A stretch of 64,000 nucleotides of DNA from CAZJBS01 sp964544475 (GTDB lineage Bacteria > CLD3 > SB21): positions 13,128 through 77,127 of the forward strand of contig CAZJBS010000015.1 in assembly GCA_964544475.1 (NCBI GenBank), in the 5' to 3' direction. The position numbers and the translations under genes were made by a program. Shown piece after piece: positions 8,783 through 16,755 of this stretch. Below the pieces are notes generated by a model, which was not told the origin of the DNA, did no database searches, and saw only the letters and a program-made list of their open reading frames with translations. Position 1 is the first letter of the stretch. Each line of letters opens with the position of its first letter.

Positions 8783-8886
8783 GCAAGCAAACGATGGACT
8801 GACGGCCCTGTCAAAACCGTATTTCGGCTTTCAAAGACGGGGGTGAATGATTATATTATCCCAACCTTTCACAGTGGAATTCCTGA

Positions 8887-10029
8887 ATGAAACAACGTCT
8901 CTTCACGCCGGGTCCGACGCCCGTGCCGGAAAGGGTCATGCTGGCCATGGCCCAGCCTATTATTCATCATCGAAACAAAGAGTTCGAGGACCTCTTTTGC
9001 GAGGTCAACGACGGCCTCCAGTACCTGTACCAGACCGCCCAACCGGTTCTGACCTTTGCTTCATCCGGCACAGGCGCCATGGAGGCGGCTTTTGTCAATT
9101 GCCACTCGCATGGCGATACCATTCTCAATCTGGAATGCGGCAAATTCGGTGAACGCTGGACGGCCCTGCCGAAAGCGTATGGCCTGGAGGTCGACGTTTT
9201 GAGACTTCCCTGGGGTCTTTCTCCCGATCCGGATGGGGTGAAGGAATTTCTGAAGAAAAAGCCGACGGTTCGTTCGGTGGTGATGACCCACAGTGAAACG
9301 TCGACCGGAGCCTTCACCGATGTGCAGGCGATGGCCAGGGTCGTTCGTGAACACTCGGATGCGTTGGTGATCGTGGACGGCGTCACGTCGGTGGGCGCCA
9401 TGGAATTGCGATTTGACGATTGGGGCCTGGATGTGGCTGTCACGGGGTCCCAGAAAGGATTGATGTTGCCGCCGGGCCTCGGTATCTGCGCCGTGTCGAA
9501 ACGCGCCCAAAACGCGGCGGCGGCGTCCAACCTGCCCAGGTTCTATTTTGATTTCAACCGCGCCATCGAAGACTGGCGCAAAGGTACGACTCCGTTCACG
9601 CCGGCCGTGTCGCTGATCATCGGTCTGCGGGAAGCCTTGCGCATGATGCGCGAAGAGGGTCTTGAAAACGTGTGGCGCCGGCATGCCATGATGGCCGAAG
9701 GGTGTCGGCGTGCGATGCGGGCGTTGGGCCTCGAACTTCTTGCCCGACAACCCGCCAATGCCGTCACCGCTGTCAAAGTGCCGGCTGGCATCGACGGGGA
9801 GGAGCTTTTCAAGAAACTCCGTTCGAGATTCGGAATGACGCTCGCTGGAGGCCAGGATAATCTGAAAGGCAGGATTTTCCGCGTGTCCCACCTGGGCTAC
9901 TACGACGCCTTCGACATGCTGGCTGTTTTGGCTGGCATTGAACGGGTCCTTAGTGAGTTCGGTTATCGGTTCGAACCGGGTTTGGGTGTAAAAACGTTTC
10001 AGACGTACGCCATGGAATCTCACGTATGA
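8887..10029 (+). CDS. Class V aminotransferase (alanine/serine-glyoxylate family)
   Basis: This 380-aa PLP enzyme has the family opening LFTPGPTPVPERVMLAM, the substrate/PLP loop SSGTGAMEAA, 'VDGVTSVGAMELRFDDWGLDV' and the Schiff-base lysine K190 in TGSQKGLMLPPG. Family members use alanine or serine as amino donor and glyoxylate or a 3-phospho-hydroxypyruvate-like keto acid as acceptor. Because serA lies 5 kb downstream on the same strand, a role in serine synthesis (replacing SerC) or serine/glyoxylate metabolism is plausible but inferred. Its stop overlaps the start of the next gene by 4 nt (ATGA). Confidence 0.88.
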   Translation: MKQRLFTPGPTPVPERVMLAMAQPIIHHRNKEFEDLFCEVNDGLQYLYQTAQPVLTFASSGTGAMEAAFVNCHSHGDTILNLECGKFGERWTALPKAYGLEVDVLRLPWGLSPDPDGVKEFLKKKPTVRSVVMTHSETSTGAFTDVQAMARVVREHSDALVIVDGVTSVGAMELRFDDWGLDVAVTGSQKGLMLPPGLGICAVSKRAQNAAAASNLPRFYFDFNRAIEDWRKGTTPFTPAVSLIIGLREALRMMREEGLENVWRRHAMMAEGCRRAMRALGLELLARQPANAVTAVKVPAGIDGEELFKKLRSRFGMTLAGGQDNLKGRIFRVSHLGYYDAFDMLAVLAGIERVLSEFGYRFEPGLGVKTFQTYAMESHV

Positions 10030-12968
10030 GGAATGCCGCAGCCACATGGCTTGTCATTTGGTTCGCGGTCGCTACCGGTGGATTCGGCCAGGTTCTTGAG
10101 CCATATCGTATTCACAATTACTCTGCCAAAGAAACCGCCGGATTTTTCCAGAATTGGTATTCGGCCCAGGACAGCCAGGGTGTCATGTTTTTTGGCAATG
10201 GCGGCAGGGGCACTGTGATGGAGTTCGACGGCCACTACTGGCGGCATTATCCGATGGTGCATCCCGGCGGCGTTTTTTCATTGGACGTTGACAGTTCGGG
10301 CGTCATCTGGGTGGGGGCTTATGGCGAATTTGGATACCTGAAGCCAGATGCCCGGGGAGAATTGAAATGGAGAAATCTCGCCGCCGACCTGCCGGATTCG
10401 ACAGGACCATTCACATCCGTATGGAAGACGTTTGTTCTTGGACACAAAGTGTTATTTAACACTTTCACGGATTTGTTTGTTTTCGAAGACAGCCGTTTCC
10501 GGATCTTCCATCCCAGAAATCAATTTCACATTGCCCAACGATTTGAAAATTCCATGTGGATTCGGGATATCGGATGGGGTCTGTTTGAATACGCGGCGGA
10601 CGGGGATTCGCTGCGTTTTGTTCCGGGTACTGAATTTTTTGCTGACAAGAAAGTCGATGCGATCCTGCCAAGAACGGATGGAACGCTGATCCTGGTTACG
10701 CGGAGCGACGGGCTGTTTCTTTTCGACCGCGGCGCGGCGCGGGTTAGGCGATTCTCGACCGATGCCGATCCGATTCTGCAGTCGAGGACGTATTACTCCG
10801 GCGCACGACTCCACAACGGTTGGTACGCTCTCGGCACACTGGACGACGGCTTGTACGTTGTGGATGAGCTTGGTCACCTCCGTCATCACATCTCCACGGA
10901 CGAAGGCCTCCAGTCGCCCGTCATCCGGCACGTATTTGTAGACCGGCATGGTTTGGTCTGGCTCGCCCTGGAAGGAGGCATCTCGACCGTCGATTTTTCG
11001 CCGCCAGTGACGGTGGCCAGGACCGGCACGGCATTTCCCGGGAAGATGCTTGGCCTGGCGCGCTGGCAGGGTCGCTTGTACATATCGACCACCCAGGGCC
11101 TGGTCTTTCTGAAAGACGGAACAGGGCCGCTCCTCTATGAACATGTACCGGGTATCACTACGCAGACGTTGGACTTGTTGGTGTCTGGAGGGGACCTGGT
11201 GGTGTCAGAAAACAAAATATATGTGCTGAGGTCTTCGAATCGCATGGAAGCGATCAGCCAGGATGATCGGGCGCTTTCATTGGGACCGATCCGGCAAACC
11301 CATCCGAGCGCCGCGGTGGGATTGGCCTCCGGCCTGTTGATCATCACCAAAGAGAATGGGTCGTGGCACAAGTGGCAGATTTTCGAATCCTTGCGGGACA
11401 ATATCTGGTCCATCGTTCAGGATTCCACGGTATCCGACGACTCCCTTCGATTATGGGGAGGATACCGTCTGGGAGGAGTCGTTCGGATAACCATCGATCC
11501 GTTGACGCGCGGTTACCATGTCGAGGAGTTTGGTTCAGCTCATGGCTTGCCGGAGGGTTATGCTTATGTTTTTGATCTCGACGGGCGGCCGGTGATCGGC
11601 ACGGAAAAAGGCCTGTATCGTCCCCTAAGTGCCACGCCGATGCGCTTTGGACCGGATTCGTCACTCGGATGGATGTTTGTCGATACGACGCGCAGTGTGT
11701 ACCGGCTGGTGCAGGATCGCAACGGCGACGTCTGGGTCAATTGGCAGGGATCGATCATGAGGGCAAGACGGGCAGGAAATGGGTATGCCATCGATTCGTC
11801 ATTCGCGAGACTGGTGGAGGACATAGATCAGGTCGAACGGATCATGATCGATACCGGCGGCGTGGTGTGGTTCGCCGGATTTGAAGGTTTGGCCCGCTTC
11901 GATCCAACGATGTCCGGCCGCATGACACTGCCCTACGGCGCCAGGATTCAAATGGTGACTTGCGGAGATTCCATCCTCTTCGGCGGATTCCAAACTGAAG
12001 ATACCAATAATGCGGGTCCGGAGTTGCCGTATTCCATGAATTCCCTGACGTTTCAATTCGCGGCCCCCTTCTTCGACGAACCGAACCGTCTGGAATTCTC
12101 ATGGAAAATGGAAGGATACGACGAAACATGGACACCCTGGAAATCCGAACACAAGGCCAACTACACAAATCTGGACGAAGGTTCATATCGGTTTCGGGTG
12201 TTGGCGAGGAATCGATATAACCTCGCCGGCGCCGAAGCTGTTTTCCGGTTTCATGTCGATCCGCCCTGGCATCGCACGTGGTGGTTTTTTGTCTTGTGTC
12301 TCGTGGCGCTGGCCGGCGCTTTGGTTCCCATCTATCACTACCGTGTCAACCGGCTTCTGGCTGTGGAAAGACTGCGCGTGCGCATTGCCAGTGACCTCCA
12401 TGACGACATTGGATCGACCCTGACGAAAGTGTCGATCTTTTCGGAAATGGTCCAAACCGAGGACGATCCGAAAGAACGGCAGCGCCTTTTGTCGGACATC
12501 GGGACCATGAGCCGTACCGTGATACGGACGATGAGCGACATTGTGTGGTCCATCGATGCCCGCAACGACGACCTTGACCATCTTTTCATCCGAATGACGG
12601 ATTTTGCGCAGAGCATTCTGGAGCCTCTGGGCATACGGGTACAATGGGATCGCGAGGGGATCTCGCCGGATCGAAAACTCCCGCTGGACGTCCGGCAAAA
12701 CGTCTATTTGATTTTGAAGGAATGCGTCAATAATATAGCCAAGTACTCCGGAGCAACCGAAGTGAACGTGAATTTCGTACGTCTCGGCCGTCGCCTGACC
12801 CTTACCATCCGTGACAACGGACGCGGCATACCGCCGGAGCGTTTGGAACGCGGCCATGGGCTCCGCAATATGCGTGAACGGGCTCACCGAATCGGCGGCA
12901 CCCTGGTTGTCCGATCCGAAAATGGCACTACCGTCGAACTCAACATACCGCGCCTGCCGGGTTCCTGA
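10026..12968 (+). CDS. Two-component sensor histidine kinase with propeller and Y_Y_Y domains
   Basis: This 980-aa protein has a signal peptide, a long repeat region of beta-propeller blades (for example 'GVMFFGNGGRGTVMEFDG', 'DSSGVIWVGAYGEFGYL', 'DRHGLVWLALEGGISTVDF'), a Y_Y_Y domain near residues 670-740 (WKMEGYDETWTPW, YTNLDEGSYRFRVLARN), one TM helix near 755-775, then a HisKA_3 dimerisation domain with phospho-acceptor H792 in SDLHDDIGSTL and a HATPase_c domain (ECVNNIAKYS, RDNGRGIPPE, GHGLRNM). It is a membrane kinase with a large periplasmic sensor, similar in plan to polysaccharide sensors, but lacking the fused AraC output of Bacteroides hybrid systems. Its partner is the LuxR-type regulator 17 nt downstream. 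Confidence 0.92.
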   Translation: MRNAAATWLVIWFAVATGGFGQVLEPYRIHNYSAKETAGFFQNWYSAQDSQGVMFFGNGGRGTVMEFDGHYWRHYPMVHPGGVFSLDVDSSGVIWVGAYGEFGYLKPDARGELKWRNLAADLPDSTGPFTSVWKTFVLGHKVLFNTFTDLFVFEDSRFRIFHPRNQFHIAQRFENSMWIRDIGWGLFEYAADGDSLRFVPGTEFFADKKVDAILPRTDGTLILVTRSDGLFLFDRGAARVRRFSTDADPILQSRTYYSGARLHNGWYALGTLDDGLYVVDELGHLRHHISTDEGLQSPVIRHVFVDRHGLVWLALEGGISTVDFSPPVTVARTGTAFPGKMLGLARWQGRLYISTTQGLVFLKDGTGPLLYEHVPGITTQTLDLLVSGGDLVVSENKIYVLRSSNRMEAISQDDRALSLGPIRQTHPSAAVGLASGLLIITKENGSWHKWQIFESLRDNIWSIVQDSTVSDDSLRLWGGYRLGGVVRITIDPLTRGYHVEEFGSAHGLPEGYAYVFDLDGRPVIGTEKGLYRPLSATPMRFGPDSSLGWMFVDTTRSVYRLVQDRNGDVWVNWQGSIMRARRAGNGYAIDSSFARLVEDIDQVERIMIDTGGVVWFAGFEGLARFDPTMSGRMTLPYGARIQMVTCGDSILFGGFQTEDTNNAGPELPYSMNSLTFQFAAPFFDEPNRLEFSWKMEGYDETWTPWKSEHKANYTNLDEGSYRFRVLARNRYNLAGAEAVFRFHVDPPWHRTWWFFVLCLVALAGALVPIYHYRVNRLLAVERLRVRIASDLHDDIGSTLTKVSIFSEMVQTEDDPKERQRLLSDIGTMSRTVIRTMSDIVWSIDARNDDLDHLFIRMTDFAQSILEPLGIRVQWDREGISPDRKLPLDVRQNVYLILKECVNNIAKYSGATEVNVNFVRLGRRLTLTIRDNGRGIPPERLERGHGLRNMRERAHRIGGTLVVRSENGTTVELNIPRLPGS

Positions 12969-12985
12969 CGGTCCGAAGTCAGCAC

Positions 12986-13633
12986 ATGGAGAAAGCCATT
13001 GTGAACAAAATCAACACCGGTATCATAGAAGACGATGCCGCCATTCGTGAGAGCATTCAGAAGTATCTCCAGCGACAGGAACGCGTACAATGTGTTTTGG
13101 CGTGCGAATCCGTTGAGGCCTTCCTGTCACGGATGCCCGTTGAGCAGCCCGTTGATGTTATTCTCCTGGACATTGGATTGCCGGGTATGAGCGGTATCGA
13201 GGGAATTCCGATCATTAAGGAACAGTCTCCGTCGGCCGATATCCTGATGCTGACCGTGCATCACGATCCGGAAAAAGTGTTCGATTCACTTCGGGCCGGC
13301 GCCACGGGATACTTGTTGAAGAATACTCCTTTGGCGGAAATCGTCGAAGGCATCGTCCAGGTGTTCGCCGGCGGATCACCCATGTCCCCACAAATCGCCC
13401 GCAAAGTGATCGACTATTTTGGTGCGGGCCGAAAGGTGCACGGGGAATTGCTGACGTCGAGGGAACAGGAAGTTGTAAACGCTCTCGTCAACGGATTGTC
13501 ATACAAAATGATCGCCGACAAACTGCACGTCGGCATCGACGCCGTCCGCTTTCACATCAAAAACATCTATCGTAAACTCCACGTGAATTCACGCGCTGAG
13601 GTCGTCGCGAAGACTTTCAAAGGCCGCCTTTAG
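12986..13633 (+). CDS. NarL/LuxR-family response regulator
   Basis: This 215-aa regulator has a receiver domain (acidic pair in IIEDD, phospho-acceptor Asp in VILLDIGLPGMSGI, Thr in MLTVH, Lys in GYLLKN) followed by a LuxR-type helix-turn-helix (LTSREQEVVNALVNGLSYK, then DAVRFHIKNIYRKLHV). All key receiver residues are intact, so it should be phosphorylated by the kinase encoded just upstream and act as a transcription factor. A short G/C stem (13633-13640 with 13649-13656) follows the stop codon. Confidence 0.93.
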   Translation: MEKAIVNKINTGIIEDDAAIRESIQKYLQRQERVQCVLACESVEAFLSRMPVEQPVDVILLDIGLPGMSGIEGIPIIKEQSPSADILMLTVHHDPEKVFDSLRAGATGYLLKNTPLAEIVEGIVQVFAGGSPMSPQIARKVIDYFGAGRKVHGELLTSREQEVVNALVNGLSYKMIADKLHVGIDAVRFHIKNIYRKLHVNSRAEVVAKTFKGRL

Positions 13634-13717
13634 AATGGCCTGCCTGCGGGCCATTCCCACACCAACATGTAGGTGTTTTCACGGCGATATGCTCGTATGT
13701 TGAAACGTGTGTATCTC

Positions 13718-13754
13718 GACTTCGCCGTAAGCCGGTGTGGGGAACGGCGAAGTC
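13718..13754 (+). promoter_or_regulatory. Perfect 11-bp inverted repeat in the leader of the receiver/globin-like pair
   Basis: GACTTCGCCGT (13718-13728) and ACGGCGAAGTC (13744-13754) are perfect complements around a 15-nt spacer. No U-tract follows, so it is not a typical terminator. A second 7-bp repeat, CACCCGG (13789-13795) with CCGGGTG (13818-13824), lies between it and the ribosome binding site. The pair could be a folded mRNA leader or an operator. Confidence 0.5.
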
Positions 13755-13847
13755 TGATATTATTGGTTCTCAGGCCCCCATTCGACGACACCCGGTGAGA
13801 CACTCAAACCCGTCCCGCCGGGTGCATTATTACAAGGAGACACGGCC

Positions 13848-14267
13848 ATAAATATTGTGATCGTTGAAGATATCGCGGGCGAAGCCGAACTCATCACTCA
13901 CGAACTGCGTCGACTGGACATACCGCTTGACATAGCGACCGTCACGAACAAGTCGATGCTCGTCCGCTATCTGGAGGACCGGCAACCGGCCATGGTGGTG
14001 GCCGACGAATGCCATCCCGAACTGAGACCAGCCACATTGGTTGAGTTAGTCAAGAATCGAAGGCCCGCGGTGGAAGTGGTCGTAATAGGGACGCAGCTTC
14101 GCGATGACCGCGTCAACGAATACACGCGCCTGGGCATAACCGCCTATTTGACCTATGCCGATCTGATCTTTTTGTCCGTTTTGACTACCAAAATGTATAA
14201 GTTCCAAAGCAGCGGCCCGCAACCGGCCAAAGGTGATGGGCGTCACATGTTTGGAGACTCGGCATGA
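13848..14267 (+). CDS. Receiver-like domain protein with apparent AUA start
   Basis: The product (about 139 aa) reads NIVIVEDIAGEAELI at the start, the usual opening of a CheY-like receiver. An ideal AAGGAGA (13834-13840) is 7 nt from ATA at 13848, giving M-N-I-V-I-V-E-D; the next orthodox start is GTG 13857, 16 nt from the Shine-Dalgarno and cutting into the first strand. An AUA start or a G-to-A error is therefore likely. The acidic start and an Asp in VVADECHPEL are present, but the conserved Lys is Tyr (AYLTYADL) and the strand-4 region reads VVVIGTQLRD, so signalling may not be normal. Its stop overlaps the next gene by 4 nt, implying coupled translation. Confidence 0.7.
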   Translation: MNIVIVEDIAGEAELITHELRRLDIPLDIATVTNKSMLVRYLEDRQPAMVVADECHPELRPATLVELVKNRRPAVEVVVIGTQLRDDRVNEYTRLGITAYLTYADLIFLSVLTTKMYKFQSSGPQPAKGDGRHMFGDSA

Positions 14268-14725
14268 CGGACCAACAAATTCAACTACTTCAGCATTCAT
14301 TCCAGCTCATTATTGACCGCAGGGATCACCTGGCCGAGGCGTTTCTGGCTTCATTGAAAAAGTCTCTGCGCAAGGAACAATGGCCGGTCGATTCGGCAGC
14401 GTTTTGCCGGCACGTCATGCAGACCGTGGCCGTGTGTGTACGGGGCATTGGGCGCTGGGATCAGCTGTCGACGATGTTGCGCGATTTCGGCAAGAGTTAC
14501 CTTGGCGGTAAATTGTCGGCGGTCAGCCCGGATGCGGTGCGCGTTGCCTTCATGGGAGCCGTTCAGGAGTGTCTGGATAAATCCTACACGCCGGATATTG
14601 GCCTGGTCTGGAACATGTGGTATGACATGGTTTCCACTCAAATCCTGGAAGGTTCCGGGGAGAGAGTGGCCCGTAAGTCGGCGCGCTCGGTGCAGTCCCT
14701 TGTTCGACGCGCGCGGCTCAATTGA
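14264..14725 (+). CDS. Globin-like protein lacking the proximal histidine
   Basis: This 153-aa all-helical protein can be laid on single-domain bacterial globins: helix A/B 'DQQIQLLQHSFQLIIDRRDHLAEAF', helix E/F 'LRDFGKSYLGGKLSAVSPDA', then G/H 'FMGAVQECLDKSYTPDIGLVWNMWYDMVS', with the conserved 'tPd...vW..wY' region. At the F8 position, where haem globins have His (RRHVGYGV or similar), this protein has Tyr in GKSYLGGKL, with no His close by. It may bind haem unusually or be a haem-free globin-fold sensor like the RsbR N-terminus. The ATGA overlap with the receiver-like gene suggests the two products work together. Family assignment is by eye. Confidence 0.6.
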   Translation: MTDQQIQLLQHSFQLIIDRRDHLAEAFLASLKKSLRKEQWPVDSAAFCRHVMQTVAVCVRGIGRWDQLSTMLRDFGKSYLGGKLSAVSPDAVRVAFMGAVQECLDKSYTPDIGLVWNMWYDMVSTQILEGSGERVARKSARSVQSLVRRARLN

Positions 14726-14765
14726 AGGCGGCTGCTTCAACTTATCCTGCCGACCACCCGGCCCC

Positions 14766-14794
14766 TTGTTTAGAATCCCCCGGTACCTTACTTT
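14766..14794 (+). promoter_or_regulatory. Candidate promoter for serA
   Basis: TTGTTT (14766-14771), a 17-nt spacer and TACTTT (14789-14794) lie 53 nt before the serA ATG. The match to the consensus is moderate. Confidence 0.4.
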
Positions 14795-14847
14795 CCAATA
14801 AATTGGTCTGAATCATCGACCGGAATCATAGAGGGCTTGTATCCTCA

Positions 14848-16074
14848 ATGACCACCAGTTACCCCAAAGAAAAAATCAGATTCCTGTTTCTTGAGAATAT
14901 CAGCGAATCCGCCCTTCGCCAGTTTCGACAGGCCGGCTACGTTCAATTGGAGAGAACATCCAAGGCCATGAGTGAAACGGAACTGGTCAACGTCATCCGC
15001 GACGTTCATATCCTTGGGATTCGCAGTAAGACGAGGATCACGGATCGCATTCTGAAAGCCGCCGTCAAACTTCAGGCGGTGGGGTGTTTTTGCATTGGAG
15101 TCAATCAGGTGGATCTGACCGCGGCGATGCGGCGAGGCGTGGTCGTTTTCAATGCACCGTATTCCAATACGCGATCTGTCGCCGAACTTGTTATCGGCGC
15201 TTCGATTTTGCTGATTCGCAGGATTCCCGACAAGAACAAGGCGGCACATGACGGCGTGTGGCTGAAGGACGCGAAAGGCAGTTACGAATTACGCGGCAAG
15301 ACGATGGGCATCGTCGGCTACGGCAACATCGGTTCCCAGGTGAGTGTCCTGGCCGAGGGCCTTGGCATGCGCATCATTTACCATGACATCGAAACCAAAC
15401 TTCCTCTCGGCAATGCCGAAGCCCGCAAACATCTGCGCGAAGTTATCTCGGAATCGGACATCGTGACTCTCCATGTGCCCGAGACACCTGAGACGAAAAA
15501 TCTGATCAACCGGACGAATTTGAAATGGTTCAAGAAAGGCGCTTTGCTGATCAATTATTCCCGCGGGTCGGTCGTTGATCTGGATGCCCTGCGCAACCAC
15601 ATTCTGGATGGCCATATCGCGGGGGCGGCCGTGGACGTTTTCCCGCAGGAACCGGAAAAAAGCGGTGACCGGTTTCGGACGCCGTTGCAGGATCTGCCCA
15701 ATGTGCTTTTGACGCCGCATATCGGTGGATCTACGGAGGAGGCCCAGGATCGGATCGGCGAGGATGTCAGTCAAAAGTTGCTGCAATGGCTTGAAAAGGG
15801 CGTTACGAACGGATCGCACACCGTGCCGGCGTTGGCCTTGCCGCCGCAGGAAGGCGCCCATCGCATCCTGCATATCCACAACAACGTGCCTGGCGTATTG
15901 TCTGAAATCAATACGCAGTTGTCGAAGCATCATATCAATATTCTTGGACAATATCTGAAAACCAATGACGAGATCGGATATGTGGTGCTGGATGTCAACC
16001 GTAACATCTCGGGCAGGGCGTTGCAACTCCTTCGAACCGTCCGACATACCATCAAAGTCAGAGTCGTATACTAA
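14848..16074 (+). CDS. serA: D-3-phosphoglycerate dehydrogenase
   Basis: SerA oxidises 3-phosphoglycerate with NAD+ in the first step of serine synthesis. The 408-aa length and order match the E. coli type: substrate domain (ILGIRSKTRITDRIL, FCIGVNQVDL, NAPYSNTRSVAELVIG), Rossmann motif GIVGYGNIGSQ, catalytic Arg in NYSRGSVVDLDAL, Glu in FPQEPE, His in LTPHIGGST, and a C-terminal ACT domain from about residue 335 (HNNVPGVLSEINTQLSKHHIN) that in E. coli gives serine feedback inhibition. The intervening domain of the long Bacillus type is absent. It may work with the class V aminotransferase at 8887. Confidence 0.95.
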   Translation: MTTSYPKEKIRFLFLENISESALRQFRQAGYVQLERTSKAMSETELVNVIRDVHILGIRSKTRITDRILKAAVKLQAVGCFCIGVNQVDLTAAMRRGVVVFNAPYSNTRSVAELVIGASILLIRRIPDKNKAAHDGVWLKDAKGSYELRGKTMGIVGYGNIGSQVSVLAEGLGMRIIYHDIETKLPLGNAEARKHLREVISESDIVTLHVPETPETKNLINRTNLKWFKKGALLINYSRGSVVDLDALRNHILDGHIAGAAVDVFPQEPEKSGDRFRTPLQDLPNVLLTPHIGGSTEEAQDRIGEDVSQKLLQWLEKGVTNGSHTVPALALPPQEGAHRILHIHNNVPGVLSEINTQLSKHHINILGQYLKTNDEIGYVVLDVNRNISGRALQLLRTVRHTIKVRVVY

Positions 16075-16094
16075 TCGGTCTGCCTTCCTCATCC

Positions 16095-16574
16095 ATGAAT
16101 TCGACCAAATCCGACAATCTGACCGGCAGAAATTGGCTGATCGCCGGCGGAACGATCAGTCTTGCGATTGCGTCTCTTCACCTCGTCATCGTCACCATAG
16201 GGTCTGTGGCCTATCGGTATTTTGGAGCTGGGGAAGACATGGCGACGATGGACGCCAGGGGAGAATGGGCGCCAGCCATTATCACGATTGGCATAGCTGC
16301 GGTATTTTCCGTTTTTGGTGTGTATGCCTATTCAGGGGCCGGGCTCGTCAGAAGGCTGCCGTTGCAAAGAACAGTTCTCGTCGCTGTCGGGGCGATCTAC
16401 CTGTTGAGGGGTTTGCTGATTTTTTGGGACATAGCCCAACTGGTCGGAAATCCAACCTATCCATTTCGAGCCTGCGTTTTCTCATTTGTTTCACTTGCGG
16501 CGGGTTTAATACATCTCTATGGACTTGGAAGAAACCGTGCTGCGTTTCGTGCGCACGTATCGATGACTAAATGA
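16095..16574 (+). CDS. Hypothetical four-TM membrane protein
   Basis: This 159-aa protein has four predicted membrane helices (about residues 13-40, 58-80, 92-112, 122-145) with short loops and a basic C-terminus (GRNRAAFRAHVSMTK). No catalytic or binding motif is visible and I do not recognise a named family. It starts 20 nt after serA and ends before a double terminator, so it is probably the last gene of the serA transcript. No link to serine metabolism is apparent. Confidence 0.7.
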   Translation: MNSTKSDNLTGRNWLIAGGTISLAIASLHLVIVTIGSVAYRYFGAGEDMATMDARGEWAPAIITIGIAAVFSVFGVYAYSGAGLVRRLPLQRTVLVAVGAIYLLRGLLIFWDIAQLVGNPTYPFRACVFSFVSLAAGLIHLYGLGRNRAAFRAHVSMTK

Positions 16575-16607
16575 GACTTGTTTATCCTCTGAAGAAGCCA
16601 AAAATAA

Positions 16608-16682
16608 AAAACCCCGGGTGAGGGAAGCCCGGGGTCTCTATCGTAGCCCAGAGGTTAGGGGAACCTCTGTTTGGGGGCTTTA
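16608..16682 (+). terminator. Double hairpin terminator between converging genes
   Basis: Hairpin 1: ACCCCGGG (16611-16618) with CCCGGGGT (16628-16635). Hairpin 2: CAGAGGTT (16649-16656) with AACCTCTG (16662-16669), enlarged by AGCCC/GGGCT pairing (16645-16649 with 16675-16679), followed by TTATTATA. An A-tract (aaaaataaaaa) precedes hairpin 1, which becomes a T-tract on the minus strand. The element can therefore end both the serA transcript and the glycosyltransferase transcript. Confidence 0.75.
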
Positions 16683-16755
16683 TTATAGCGAAAAAGTCGG
16701 CTCATAGTCAACATTTTTTTTCGGTTTTGGCGATAAATTTTGGTGTCACAGTGAT

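Noticed and set aside
10026..12968. Hybrid two-component system of the Bacteroides type
   Set aside because: The kinase ends after the HATPase domain; there is no fused receiver or AraC domain, and the regulator is a separate LuxR-type gene.
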